Source: Candidatus Gastranaerophilales bacterium | GTDB taxonomy: Bacteria; Cyanobacteriota; Vampirovibrionia; Gastranaerophilales; Gastranaerophilaceae | Direction: 5' to 3' | NCBI GenBank assembly: GCA_944323615.1 | Contig: CALUTG010000010.1 | Coordinates: forward strand, 1-40,858 | DNA length: 40,858 nt | Shown here: piece after piece, positions 8,113 to 16,992 of the stretch | How the letters are laid out: the number at the start of each line of letters is the position of its first letter | Numbering within the stretch: position 1 is the stretch's first letter | The notes under the pieces: generated by a model | Told to the model about the DNA's origin: nothing | Database searches by the model: none | What the model saw: only the letters and a program-made list of their open reading frames with translations | Translations under genes and position numbers: made by a program

Positions 8113-8721
8113 TTAAATGATATTAATTACGTCCAGATTTTTAAATTCAAAAATAGTTTTTGTATTATTTTTTAATTTTTCTTCAGCAAGAATTGTCCCG
8201 ACAATTGCTTCAAGCTGTGCAACAGGCATCATGTTTGCAGGAATTTCATCAAACCCGTATTCAAGTTTTAAAGCATTTTGGAGAAATTTACAATCAGCGG
8301 AAGAACGCTCCTTGTAATTAGAGTATAAATTAAGTTTTTGTCTTGTAAGATATGTTTCAAATCGTGTAATATCTGCACCTTTTTCTCTTAGACTGAATAA
8401 AAGATCTGAGCCTCTGGTTGAGAATCTCTGTGTCCAATTATCAGTATTTAGAAAATGGGTAGTTTCGTTGGAGTTAATAAGCTGATACGGTTTTGACAGC
8501 ACTCTCCATTTGCCTTCAAGCATTGTATTATCCCATGGTATTGATACGCAAATAACGGAATTATTTATAGATGGATAATTTTCAAAAAATAAGGAAATAT
8601 CATTCATAGAAAATAATTTATCCACGTAGATTAATTTATTGCTGGAGATTTCCTTAACCGCAACTCCGCTTTCTATGGATGAAGCTGCTCCAAGAGATAA
8701 CCCCACCAGATGTGTTATCAT
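8113..8721 (-). CDS. unknown protein co-operonic with motB-like gene (possible RNase H-like fold)
   Basis: A 202-residue soluble protein with no named motif. The start overlaps the stop of the motB-like gene as ATGA, so expression is coupled to the stator pair. The alternating strands at the N-terminus (HLVGLSLG, then GVAVKEI, then LIYVDKL), a central VICVSIPW strand, and a C-terminal helix with conserved-looking acidic residue (PVAQLEAIVGTILAEEKL) are reminiscent of RNase H-like/DUF429-type proteins. This is an impression of fold only; I cannot verify it. A role in stator function is suggested only by the operon. Confidence 0.65.
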   Translation of the reverse strand: MITHLVGLSLGAASSIESGVAVKEISSNKLIYVDKLFSMNDISLFFENYPSINNSVICVSIPWDNTMLEGKWRVLSKPYQLINSNETTHFLNTDNWTQRFSTRGSDLLFSLREKGADITRFETYLTRQKLNLYSNYKERSSADCKFLQNALKLEYGFDEIPANMMPVAQLEAIVGTILAEEKLKNNTKTIFEFKNLDVINII

Positions 8722-9785
8722 AATCCGAAATCCTCATCTTCCGGTATATTGGTATTGAGTTTTATAACTCTGCGTTCAATAGGTGGAAGAGAAGATTCTT
8801 CCGTATTTGTTTCATTATCCAGATTTATGTATAGTTCCATTTTTCGGTTTGAAAGTTTTTCCTGTTTTTGTTTTGCGATACGATCCCTGTTTTCTTCCAA
8901 GAGTTTTCGTGCAGCAAGAGAGATAGAATCACCTTCTACGGTTTTGATAATTTCCTCTCTTTGTCTTTGAATTTTGTCCTGTTCATTTTTAGTAAGTCTG
9001 AGCGTGTTGTCATTTCTTGTTCCAAACTGGTTCTTATACTTATTTTTAAGAATAAGTATTTCCACTCTTCTGTTGGCAGGATCTTTTGGAGAGATTGCCG
9101 TCTCAAGAGGTCTTGTATCCGCATAACCGGTTGCAGAGAATAGGGATGGAGAGAATTTAAATCTGCTTATTAAATACCTTACAACAGCACATGCTCTTGC
9201 ACTTGAAAGTTCCCAGTTAGACGGGAAGAGAGCACTTCTTATTGCTAGGCTGTCCGTATGACCTTCAACAATCATGGCATGGAGTACAAATTTTTTGCAA
9301 ATAAGAACTCCAACTTTATCCAGAAGTTTTCTTGCGCTGCTGTCAAGATAAGCAGAACCGTTTGCAAAAAGATACTTATCTTCAAATGTGAGTAAAAGCC
9401 CTTTTTCGGTTATCTTTGCTGAAATACCGTCAAGCTCGCCCATTTCTGTCAATTCTTTAACTTCTTGTTCAATTTCGTTAAATGAAGCTTCCTCATACTT
9501 AGGACTGATGTACTCAAGCATTAGTGATGGGATAAAAGAGTTTGCCTGCTGCTGATCGAAAATAGAATCGCTGCCTTCAAGAATAGCTTCTTTGCCTTCA
9601 AGAAGAGTATTTTGGCTGAACGCATTTTTTAAAGATTCTTCCAGCTTTGCAAAATCTGTTGCATCAACCTGAGCAAGTGCATAAAGAACTACGAAGGTCG
9701 CAAAAAGCAGAGTAATAAAATCTGCATATGAGACCAGCCACCTTTCTAAATTTTCATGTTCTTCGTGTTTCTTTTTTCTAGCCAT
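8718..9785 (-). CDS. motB: MotB-like stator protein with OmpA peptidoglycan-binding domain
   Basis: Peptidoglycan-anchored half of an ion-driven stator. The ATG at 9785 (MARKKKHEEH) is preferred over one 17 codons upstream: it has the ribosome binding site AAGGAGC and gives the usual MotB N-terminus. The single membrane helix (about 17-40) contains the ion-binding Asp22 in SYADFITLLFATFVVLY. A plug/linker region follows, then an OmpA-like domain (EGHTD, NWELSSARA, ATGYADTRP, NRRVEILI). After that domain, near residue 245, there is an unusual charged tail of about 110 residues. The start overlaps motA by 8 bases. No flagellar structural genes are in the window, so the motor could drive a flagellum encoded elsewhere or another process. 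Confidence 0.88.
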   Translation of the reverse strand: MARKKKHEEHENLERWLVSYADFITLLFATFVVLYALAQVDATDFAKLEESLKNAFSQNTLLEGKEAILEGSDSIFDQQQANSFIPSLMLEYISPKYEEASFNEIEQEVKELTEMGELDGISAKITEKGLLLTFEDKYLFANGSAYLDSSARKLLDKVGVLICKKFVLHAMIVEGHTDSLAIRSALFPSNWELSSARACAVVRYLISRFKFSPSLFSATGYADTRPLETAISPKDPANRRVEILILKNKYKNQFGTRNDNTLRLTKNEQDKIQRQREEIIKTVEGDSISLAARKLLEENRDRIAKQKQEKLSNRKMELYINLDNETNTEESSLPPIERRVIKLNTNIPEDEDFGL

Positions 9786-10545
9786 TTTGCTCCTTGTTAT
9801 CTTTTTCAAGGATGAATGAACGGAGCTTTCTTTCAATCAATACAGGACTTTCACCGGCTTGAATAGATAAAACTCCTTCAAGGATCATATTTTTGTATAA
9901 AAATACGCTCTGGTAAATAAACTTAATTCTGGTACTTATAGGAATCATAACAAGGTTAGCAGCAAACAAACCATAAATAGTTGCAACGAAGGCCACAGCA
10001 ATACCTGCACCGAGCTTTGACGGATCTGAAAGATTTTGCATAACCTGAATAAGCCCCATAACGGCACCGATAATACCGAGTGTCGGAGAATATCCGCCGA
10101 AAGATTCAAATACTTTAGCACATCCGTTTACATGGTTTTCGTATTGTTCAATCTGGTTTTCCATCATTTCTCTTACAAGAGTCGGGTCTGTACCGTCCGC
10201 TACAGCTCCCAGACCAAGTGTAAGCAGAGGATCTGAGGCATTATAGGCTTCTTTTTCAAGTGCAATAATTCCTTCTTTTCTTGCTTTTGTAGCAAACCCG
10301 CCAATTTCTGTTATGAGTGCGTTAAAATCACTTTTCGGAGGCATAAAAACATTCTTTAGCATTAATATTGCATCTCTTAATTGTGCCGGAGGAAAGCTTA
10401 ATACAATAGCACCTGTTGTACCTCCAAGCACAATAAATGCCGCGGTAATTTGAAGAAGCTGTCCGATATTGCCGCCTTCAAGCGCCTGCCCTGTCAAAAT
10501 AAAGCCAATCCCGAGGAATAAACCTATGACTGCAAATATATCCAT
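9778..10545 (-). CDS. motA: MotA-like stator protein
   Basis: Membrane-embedded ion channel partner of the downstream MotB-like protein; 255 residues, normal for MotA/PomA. Four hydrophobic segments are visible (about 4-20, 33-50, 148-170, 180-205). The signature block GGYSPTLGIIGAVMGLIQVMQNLSDP followed by LGAGIAVAFVATIYGLFAANLVMIP is classic for MotA/PomA, including the Pro and the Ala/Thr ion-path residues. The cytoplasmic loop contains the charged stretch expected to contact the rotor (RKEGIIALE). Start context CGGAGATAATT-ATG is good. First gene of the four-gene minus-strand group. TolQ/ExbB is less likely given length and PomA-like block. Confidence 0.9.
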   Translation of the reverse strand: MDIFAVIGLFLGIGFILTGQALEGGNIGQLLQITAAFIVLGGTTGAIVLSFPPAQLRDAILMLKNVFMPPKSDFNALITEIGGFATKARKEGIIALEKEAYNASDPLLTLGLGAVADGTDPTLVREMMENQIEQYENHVNGCAKVFESFGGYSPTLGIIGAVMGLIQVMQNLSDPSKLGAGIAVAFVATIYGLFAANLVMIPISTRIKFIYQSVFLYKNMILEGVLSIQAGESPVLIERKLRSFILEKDNKEQNG

Positions 10546-10639
10546 AATTATCTCCGATTATATACTATTCTGATTATATTAAACTATAATTTAATCTCTT
10601 TGAAATCCTTTAAATATAGTATGTTTGGAGATAAAATCT

Positions 10640-12895
10640 TTATTTGGCGGGAAAGTTTCCGGACAGGATTTTTATTGCGTTATTTTCTGCTCTGTCTGCA
10701 CGTTTTAATGCTGAAGCTAAGCCTGAGTTATCAAAGCTCTTTTTAATATTTGCAGGAGTCTGAGCCGGAATATATTTTTGCGCAGTTTCAGTAATATTTT
10801 TACCTAATACAGAATCCTGGGACGGAATATATGTATATGAGTCATATTCAGATTTTGTCTTAGGAATATTGGAGTCTTGAGAAGGGATATATGTATAGTT
10901 ATCATATTCCGGTTTTACTCTCGGTACTGCCGGATTTTGAGAAGGTATGTAATTGTAATTGTCGACTGGTTTTTTGCTATCCATCTTTGATTGAATTATA
11001 TTATCGGCAGCAGCTGTTCCCGCACCGGCAGCTGTTTCTTCCGCATAAGCCGGCTTTTGTTCTTGAACCTGTTGTACAGGATCTGTTGTTGAAATTTCTT
11101 GCTGTGCAGCCGGATCTGATTGAGCCGGTGCTGCTATAGGAGGATTTTTTTGTGCTTCAAGTTTTGCTGACTGAGCTTTAAGCAATCTTTCCTGTAAATC
11201 TTTTCTCAGGAATTCTTCATTACCTTTCTTTTTGCTTTCATATTCTTCTTCTTTCATTTCATCATAGTAGTTTCCGAATATAGATTTGCAAATCTTTGTC
11301 AAAGTTCCGTCAAATAATGAACTTGATATCATTAATGCTCCAACAAATCTTAGAGGAACTCCAATGATGTTCTTTCCGAGATTAGGTAATTTCTGGAGAA
11401 TAGTCCTTCCTTTTAGTCCGTTGTTTCCGATATCAATAAATGAACCGATTTTTCTGAGCATTTTTACAAGCAAGTTTTGAGGTTTGGTCGGCTTTTTCAA
11501 TTCCTTAATTTGTTTTTTTAAGGCATCTCTTGCTGCTTTATCTTCTGCAAAACTTGCAAATTCTTTATTTTTAACTTTATTGTTGAATTCCTTCGTTAAT
11601 TCATATATTTTTTTACGATTTTCTTCGCTTACTCCGATATTTTGCATACCGCCTAAACCGTAAACTAATTTAACACCTAGAGGAATTGTAACAACCCAAG
11701 ATACAGCCATTAACAGACCATTCATAAGAGTTCCGACTTTGGAATCTTTTTCTGCTTTTTGAACATTGCTGACAGTATTAATTAAATGCGGAACCATAAA
11801 GAATAACAGCCCTAATTTACCTCCTCCGAAAGTGGCCATTCTGTGGAAAATCTGCATAGTTTTAGCGCATATTCTTCCTGTTGTGGTTTTAGCAGAGGAT
11901 ATGCTGTGAAATTTGTTATAGAACTGATTGGATGTAATATAACGGCTGAATGGTTGGAACGGTCCGGTCCATCCGATGTTACCGCTTGATATTTTTAATT
12001 TTCCGCTTGCTTTTTCAAGTGCCTTTTCAAGAGTTGGGATTGTTTTTCCCGTGGTGTCCTTCATTATGGTTTCAAGTGTTGCTTTATCCAAGTCCATAGC
12101 TTTTAGCATTTGTTCTTGAACTTTTTTGCTGGCATCAGGGCTTGATATAATATTTCTAATTTCAGATTCATCAAGTTTAAGCCGTTTAAGTCTGGCGAAG
12201 TTTACATAATCGGCATCTTTGATTTTTGAAATGCTGTTCACATTAAAGAATTTCTTAGCGGCTTCGGCTTCAGCTTTATCAAGACGAATATTTTTTCGTT
12301 TCATTACCCCGTCAGAGTTAAGACCTATATCATTTGCAAAACTCTTGAAATCCTGAAGAGTTCTCATCTGCTGCGAGTGAAGTTCTGATTTAGGCATTTC
12401 CCAATCCGGAATAGCCGGTTTGTCCAAAATAGCAGATGTAATGCTATTTTTATGTAATAACTTATTTGTTTTATCTCGAGTAGTTCTCAGTTGATTTAAT
12501 ATTTTTGGAGACATTTTACCCTGAAGCTTGTCTCCGAATCTGCTTGCTTTTCCCACCAAACTTTTCTCATACTCACCGCCAAAATGTTCACCCAGTACAT
12601 CAAAACCTTTAAAAAGTCCGCAGGTTAAAATAAGAGCAAGGAGAGGGTGCTCTACTATCGGAGAAATCATGCCCATCGGATCTGCTTGTTTAACAGCTTC
12701 TTTAAAGTTTTTCGGTTGATAATTGTCATTTGTCATGTAGTATATATCAGGCAGCTGAACATCAGGCATCTGCGGCTGCGTAGCAGGCATTTGCATTGCC
12801 GGAGCCTGTGCCCCAATCCCTTGAATATATTGAGGGTATTGAGGATATTGGGCTAATTGATAATTATTAAAATTATTTTGATCGATTGTACTCAC
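10640..12895 (-). CDS. large lineage-type membrane protein with C-terminal 20-residue tandem repeats
   Basis: Unknown function. I prefer the GTG at 12895 (MSTIDQNNF) over the GTG at 12913: GGCAGG precedes it at six bases, and the putative promoter motif at 12925-12953 leaves no leader for the longer form. This gives 751 residues. The N-terminus is rich in Gln, Pro and Tyr (QYPQYPQY). Hydrophobic segments lie near 83-96, 358-378, 390-412 and 508-530. Basic helical stretches separate them. The C-terminal 200 residues are disordered (Ala/Gln/Pro) and contain YIPSQ-type repeats at 649, 669, 689 and 708. It follows the 731-residue membrane protein on the same strand after a gap of about 115 bases. 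Confidence 0.7.
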   Translation of the reverse strand: MSTIDQNNFNNYQLAQYPQYPQYIQGIGAQAPAMQMPATQPQMPDVQLPDIYYMTNDNYQPKNFKEAVKQADPMGMISPIVEHPLLALILTCGLFKGFDVLGEHFGGEYEKSLVGKASRFGDKLQGKMSPKILNQLRTTRDKTNKLLHKNSITSAILDKPAIPDWEMPKSELHSQQMRTLQDFKSFANDIGLNSDGVMKRKNIRLDKAEAEAAKKFFNVNSISKIKDADYVNFARLKRLKLDESEIRNIISSPDASKKVQEQMLKAMDLDKATLETIMKDTTGKTIPTLEKALEKASGKLKISSGNIGWTGPFQPFSRYITSNQFYNKFHSISSAKTTTGRICAKTMQIFHRMATFGGGKLGLLFFMVPHLINTVSNVQKAEKDSKVGTLMNGLLMAVSWVVTIPLGVKLVYGLGGMQNIGVSEENRKKIYELTKEFNNKVKNKEFASFAEDKAARDALKKQIKELKKPTKPQNLLVKMLRKIGSFIDIGNNGLKGRTILQKLPNLGKNIIGVPLRFVGALMISSSLFDGTLTKICKSIFGNYYDEMKEEEYESKKKGNEEFLRKDLQERLLKAQSAKLEAQKNPPIAAPAQSDPAAQQEISTTDPVQQVQEQKPAYAEETAAGAGTAAADNIIQSKMDSKKPVDNYNYIPSQNPAVPRVKPEYDNYTYIPSQDSNIPKTKSEYDSYTYIPSQDSVLGKNITETAQKYIPAQTPANIKKSFDNSGLASALKRADRAENNAIKILSGNFPAK
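10760..10960 (-). repeat. 60-base tandem repeat within the large membrane protein gene
   Basis: Encodes four consecutive copies of an about 20-residue unit with consensus EYD-x-Y-T-Y-I-P-S-Q-D-S, then a variable Lys/Pro stretch. The third copy is the nearest match to the second, and the fourth (KYIPAQ) is degenerate. The spacing of the YIPSQ cores is 20, 20 and 19 codons. Confidence 0.8.
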
Positions 12896-12924
12896 AATAA
12901 ACCTGCCAAACACTAACTATTCTA

Positions 12925-12953
12925 ATAAAGTATTTTAGTACTTAAAAATTGCC
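12925..12953 (-). promoter_or_regulatory. promoter-like motif GGCAATTTT-N13-ACTTTAT (copy C)
   Basis: Read on the minus strand, GGCAATTTT (12953-12945), 13 bases, then ACTTTAT (12931-12925), 30 bases before the preferred GTG start at 12895. The same two blocks with the same 13-base spacing occur at 22184-22212 and 36113-36141. Confidence 0.55.
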
Positions 12954-13010
12954 CGTTTATCATGGATTTGAACCTGTTTTGTAAAATTTCGTTACATTCT
13001 GTTATGTAAT

Positions 13011-15206
13011 TTATTTGTTATTAATTTTAGAATTTACAGGAGCAAAAATTTTGGAGTCATCAATTTTATCCATAGCTTTCATAATACCAATTTTCCCTGC
13101 TTTTTTCTGAATATTTGTTAACCAGGCATTGAATGCATAAGGAACTGCAAAGACTATTCCAAGAATTGGAAGACTTGCAACTATTCCTGTATTTATAAGG
13201 GTATTGTAATTCTTATAAGTAAAATTCATTTTCAATTGCTCTTGAACTTCTTTTGGTATTTCTATATCAGCTTTAGAAGCTTTTGATTTTGCCCAGAGTT
13301 TTCCGCTTTGTGCTATCATATTGCGTCCCCATTTTGCAGCCGGGGTTTGTTTAAGGTGTTTTTCCAAAAGCTTGGAAAATGTTTTTGCAAGGTCATCTTT
13401 ATTATTGGAACTCATAGACTTGGTGATACTTTCATTTCCTATTTTGCCGACTTCCATGAGCAATATATCTACTGCATTGCTTATTTCTTTATTTTCAGTT
13501 TTTTGCAGGAATGTCTTGAGATTACCTGATACAAGAGATTTTTGGAATTTCTGAACTTTTGGCTTGCCGGATTTTTGTACTATGTTGTAAACATTATTTA
13601 TTGCTGATTTTACAGGAGATTTAGAATCAAATATCATATTTGTAAGTTTGTTCCCGGTTTTTATAATAGGGAATTTGCCCTTGCTGACCAATATGGCTAA
13701 AGCGGCTAAACCAGCCATTGTTCCTAATGTCCATAGAGTTGATGCAGTTTGTTTAGCTATTTCTGCTCCTGCTTCGACATCTTCGGAGTATCTTTGAGAC
13801 ATTTCATCAATTTCATCAAAGACAGTGAATACATTTTTTTGTAAAGTTTCAGCCTCTGTTTTTTGGGTTTCAGTAATTTCTATTTCTTTAAATGCTTTTT
13901 GCAGTTTCTCATTTTGTGCCCGGATAGTTTTTTTATAATTATTGTACTCAGACTTGTCTTTAAAATAGGTGATAAGGAATGAAAAACTTCTTCCGAGTTT
14001 TTGGAAGAAAGATTGTTTCTGTTTTTCAGCTTTTATATGTGAAGCTTTTTCCATATCTTTTTCTGAAAAGGCTATTAATCTTTCAGGGTGAGAAAGTAAT
14101 TCTTTTCTGGCTTGATATCTTCCTATTCTTGAAGCGTTCTTTTCTTCAAATGTGCCCTTCATTTGGATAATCAGCGGTGTGATAATCGGAATTATTGTTG
14201 AGACAGCTGCTCGAACTTTTTTATTCGTTTTCGCAAGTTTTAGTAATTTGTTAATCCCGAAACCGGCAGGGGCGGCAATCAACCATGAAAGAGTTCCGAT
14301 TGTATCAAAAGTGTTCTCTACATTTTCTGAATATTCTTCAGCTTTTATATTAATATCTTTTATAATATTGACTATTAATTCCTGATCATCCCGAGCCTTT
14401 TCTAATTCTTCCGGAGTCAGTATAACTGACTTGAGTTTTTCAATTTCATCAGGATCTTTTTGATCAAGCCAAGCTCTATAAGCATCTTTATCTTTTTCAA
14501 GTTCTTGCAATTCGGAAATTATTTTACTCAAATTATTCTTATTTTTTTCGTCCGGAATGGTTAAGGCAATTTCTTTAGCTTTTTCAATTTGTTCAGGGGT
14601 ATAAATAACAAAGTTCTTAACATCTTTTAATTCATTTTGTTTAGCCTGATATCTTCCGATTCTGGATGCTTCTTTTTGTTTGGAATTTCCCCATAGTATC
14701 ATACCTATGGTACTTGCAAACATAAGCCCCATTATTGCGTACGAACCGTTACTTCTTATTTTACTGCTTATTTTATTTGCTTTTTTACTTAAATCAAGAT
14801 ATTCTTGTTTTTTTATTGCATAAGCGGGCTCATTAGTAGAAAGCCTGTAAAGCTCTTTCTTTAAGGTAGTTATCTGTTTTCTTATATTTGAAGTTAACTG
14901 TTTGTCTGCAAACTTGATAATAGGTTCCTGTAAGAAAGTTAATCCGAGAACCGGAACCATTGAAATAATACCCGTAAGTTGTTCCATATTCTGGCAGTTA
15001 TCTTCTGAACGGGCATCCATGATTTCACTCGCTCTAACAACCGTTTCAGCTTTTTTTTGAGTTAATTCCAGTTTATCTTTCGGAATTTCTATATTTGCGG
15101 CCAGATATTCTTTTTGGGCTTGTCGATCTGCTTGTTTTTGTTCCCAATCATCGTACTTGCCATAATTCTTTCTTACTTCATTTATTGAGTTTAAGAATTG
15201 TCCCAC
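13011..15206 (-). CDS. large membrane/coiled-coil protein with tandem about 180-residue modules
   Basis: Unknown function, 731 residues, GTG start at 15206 after AGGAGG. Hydrophobic segments lie near 78-94, 155-173, 302-348, 488-508 and 671-693, separated by charged helical stretches of 100 residues or more. Two modules are visibly duplicated: KEASRIGRYQAKQ at 178 matches KNASRIGRYQARK at 356, and EEYSENVE at 290 matches QRYSEDVE at 471. Both show the same offset of about 180. A third variant, QKKAGKIGIMKAM, follows the last membrane segment at 700. A smaller repeat, [IV]-x-[TS]-[PE]-E-x-x-E-K-A, recurs at about 199, 260 and 378. The divergent AAA+ gene starts 200 bases away on the other strand. 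Confidence 0.75.
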   Translation of the reverse strand: MGQFLNSINEVRKNYGKYDDWEQKQADRQAQKEYLAANIEIPKDKLELTQKKAETVVRASEIMDARSEDNCQNMEQLTGIISMVPVLGLTFLQEPIIKFADKQLTSNIRKQITTLKKELYRLSTNEPAYAIKKQEYLDLSKKANKISSKIRSNGSYAIMGLMFASTIGMILWGNSKQKEASRIGRYQAKQNELKDVKNFVIYTPEQIEKAKEIALTIPDEKNKNNLSKIISELQELEKDKDAYRAWLDQKDPDEIEKLKSVILTPEELEKARDDQELIVNIIKDINIKAEEYSENVENTFDTIGTLSWLIAAPAGFGINKLLKLAKTNKKVRAAVSTIIPIITPLIIQMKGTFEEKNASRIGRYQARKELLSHPERLIAFSEKDMEKASHIKAEKQKQSFFQKLGRSFSFLITYFKDKSEYNNYKKTIRAQNEKLQKAFKEIEITETQKTEAETLQKNVFTVFDEIDEMSQRYSEDVEAGAEIAKQTASTLWTLGTMAGLAALAILVSKGKFPIIKTGNKLTNMIFDSKSPVKSAINNVYNIVQKSGKPKVQKFQKSLVSGNLKTFLQKTENKEISNAVDILLMEVGKIGNESITKSMSSNNKDDLAKTFSKLLEKHLKQTPAAKWGRNMIAQSGKLWAKSKASKADIEIPKEVQEQLKMNFTYKNYNTLINTGIVASLPILGIVFAVPYAFNAWLTNIQKKAGKIGIMKAMDKIDDSKIFAPVNSKINNK

Positions 15207-15407
15207 CGATAAACCTCCTATTTATTTAAAACTGAAAGATTTTATTTCTTGCCTTTTCTTTTCATATGTTTACATTTTGTAATACATATTAGGAATTTAC
15301 CGATAAGAGTTACTATTAAGAAATGTAAAATAAACACTTTTCAATTCTTGTGTTTCAGGGCTTAAAAAAGTATCATATATTTATATCCCTAGCTAGGAGG
15401 TTATTAT

Positions 15408-16901
15408 TTGAGAATTCTTCCGGTTAAACAGAATATTCAAACACCTTTTTGTGCTAAAAACAGTCTTTCCGAGTATCAGGAAAGAAACAGCCCTTCTTCA
15501 TTTACTGTTCACGATAATGTTTATGGCAGAGCACAGGTTAATTTTGGCGCAAGAGTTACTAATATTCGCAAATCGGTTGATAAAATAGCTCTGGATGATA
15601 AGTTAGCGTATGCTCTGCAAATACTAAAACCCGGAGAGTTTTTAATTGCGGCAAAAGATTTGGTGTCGCAGGCATCCAAGGTGAGAGATTGTATTACTTC
15701 TGCAAACTTTCTTATAACAAAGATAAATGTTTTAACGGATAAATCTTTGAATGATACTCTTTTATTTACAAAGCTGCTGGACGGGAATAAAATGATGTTT
15801 AATCCTAACGAAGATACCATTTTTCTGAACGGATTTCAGCCTGTGAAGCATAACGATGTAACTATAATTGATGAGAATGATATGATTATCTTATCAAATC
15901 AGGCGATTAATATTAAAGATGCTCCAGAAGGCTGTTTTGATATGGATCAATACGCACGGTATTTTCTAACGGAGTTTGACTTTAAACAAGATGCGCGAAA
16001 GGCGGCAATTGAATATAATTTGCAAAAATTATCCCAGCTTTCACACCCAAAAGTTACGCAAGATCCTGATGCGGTTACTTTTGCCAAAGTTGGCGGACAA
16101 AGGGATGTTATTGATAAAATTAAGAAAAGAATTTTATTTCCAATGAAGTATCCTGCAGTTTTTAGAAATAATAATATAAATCATGGAGTTATACTTTATG
16201 GTCCGCCAGGAACCGGTAAAAGTCTTCTAGCAGAAGCTCTTGCTAATGAATCAGGTGCTTCTGTCTTTAAGCTGTGTGCTACGGATTTGACTTCTAAGTG
16301 GGTTGGTGAATCAGAAAAAAATTGGAGGAACCTGTTTGCGGATGCTAAGGCGGCACAACCCAGCATTATTTATATTGATGAGTTTGATGCTATCGCCAGA
16401 CAAAGAGGCGGGGCTGATGTCTATGGTGATAAACTTATTAATCAGCTTTTATCATTAATGAGTAATATTGAAAAAAGCAAGGATAATATTTATTTAATTG
16501 CTGCGACAAATAATTACGGTGTCATTGATCCTGCTATATTGCGTTCGGGAAGATTCGGGCTTCATTTAGAAGTTAAAGCCCCTGATTTGGAAGGAACTAA
16601 AGAAATTTTGAAAATCCATACCAAAGATAAGCCTATGGCAAAAGATTTTGATATAGATGAAACGGCTGAATTAATGTATGCAAAAAACATGACCGGTGCA
16701 GACATTGCGGCGGCTATTGACAGTGCATATTCCAATGCGCTTGAACGTCTTGATTTTTATAAGGCTATGGATGAAGAAAGCTTTACACCTTCAATGATGA
16801 ATTATTTTGATATAACCAAAGAAGATTTAATTAAAGCAATATCCGATTTTGAGCGTAAAAAGAAAATCAGGGAGCCTATCGGTTATAAATCAAATCAATA
16901 G
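15408..16901 (+). CDS. AAA+ ATPase of the classical Cdc48/FtsH clade, no protease domain
   Basis: Probably a hexameric protein remodelling or unfolding ATPase. TTG start at 15408, supported by TAGGAGG seven bases upstream; 497 residues. One AAA domain (about 225-445): Walker A GPPGTGKS 265-272, pore loop SKWVGESE 296-303, Walker B IIYIDEFD 320-327, sensor-1 AATNN 365-369, and RSGRFGLHLEV with the Arg-finger region near 379-389. TGADIAAAIDSA near 429 is the usual C-terminal subdomain helix. There is no HExxH, so it is not an FtsH protease. The first 60 residues look disordered and include TPFCAKN and VNFGARV, the lineage-type short motif; 60-200 is an unrecognised, possibly substrate-binding domain. 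Substrate unknown. Confidence 0.9.
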   Translation: MRILPVKQNIQTPFCAKNSLSEYQERNSPSSFTVHDNVYGRAQVNFGARVTNIRKSVDKIALDDKLAYALQILKPGEFLIAAKDLVSQASKVRDCITSANFLITKINVLTDKSLNDTLLFTKLLDGNKMMFNPNEDTIFLNGFQPVKHNDVTIIDENDMIILSNQAINIKDAPEGCFDMDQYARYFLTEFDFKQDARKAAIEYNLQKLSQLSHPKVTQDPDAVTFAKVGGQRDVIDKIKKRILFPMKYPAVFRNNNINHGVILYGPPGTGKSLLAEALANESGASVFKLCATDLTSKWVGESEKNWRNLFADAKAAQPSIIYIDEFDAIARQRGGADVYGDKLINQLLSLMSNIEKSKDNIYLIAATNNYGVIDPAILRSGRFGLHLEVKAPDLEGTKEILKIHTKDKPMAKDFDIDETAELMYAKNMTGADIAAAIDSAYSNALERLDFYKAMDEESFTPSMMNYFDITKEDLIKAISDFERKKKIREPIGYKSNQ

Positions 16902-16992
16902 TAAACTTTTTTTACAAAATACCTGAAAATAGAAGCTTTTTTTTGCATTTTACTATACAATGTTCATGTCAAATTAAGGATTAAGAAAAATA

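Noticed and set aside
12925-12953. GGCAATTTT motif as a sigma-54 or sigma-28 promoter
   Set aside because: No GG-N10-GC arrangement and no TAAA-N15-GCCGATAA; kept only as an unassigned motif.
12992-13009. TTACAT...ATGTAA inverted repeats at 12992-13009 and 32302-32316
   Set aside because: Six- to seven-base arms in AT-rich DNA are expected often by chance; no consistent position relative to genes.
15408-16901. AAA+ protein as FtsH
   Set aside because: No N-terminal membrane helices and no HExxH protease domain; it ends shortly after the AAA lid.
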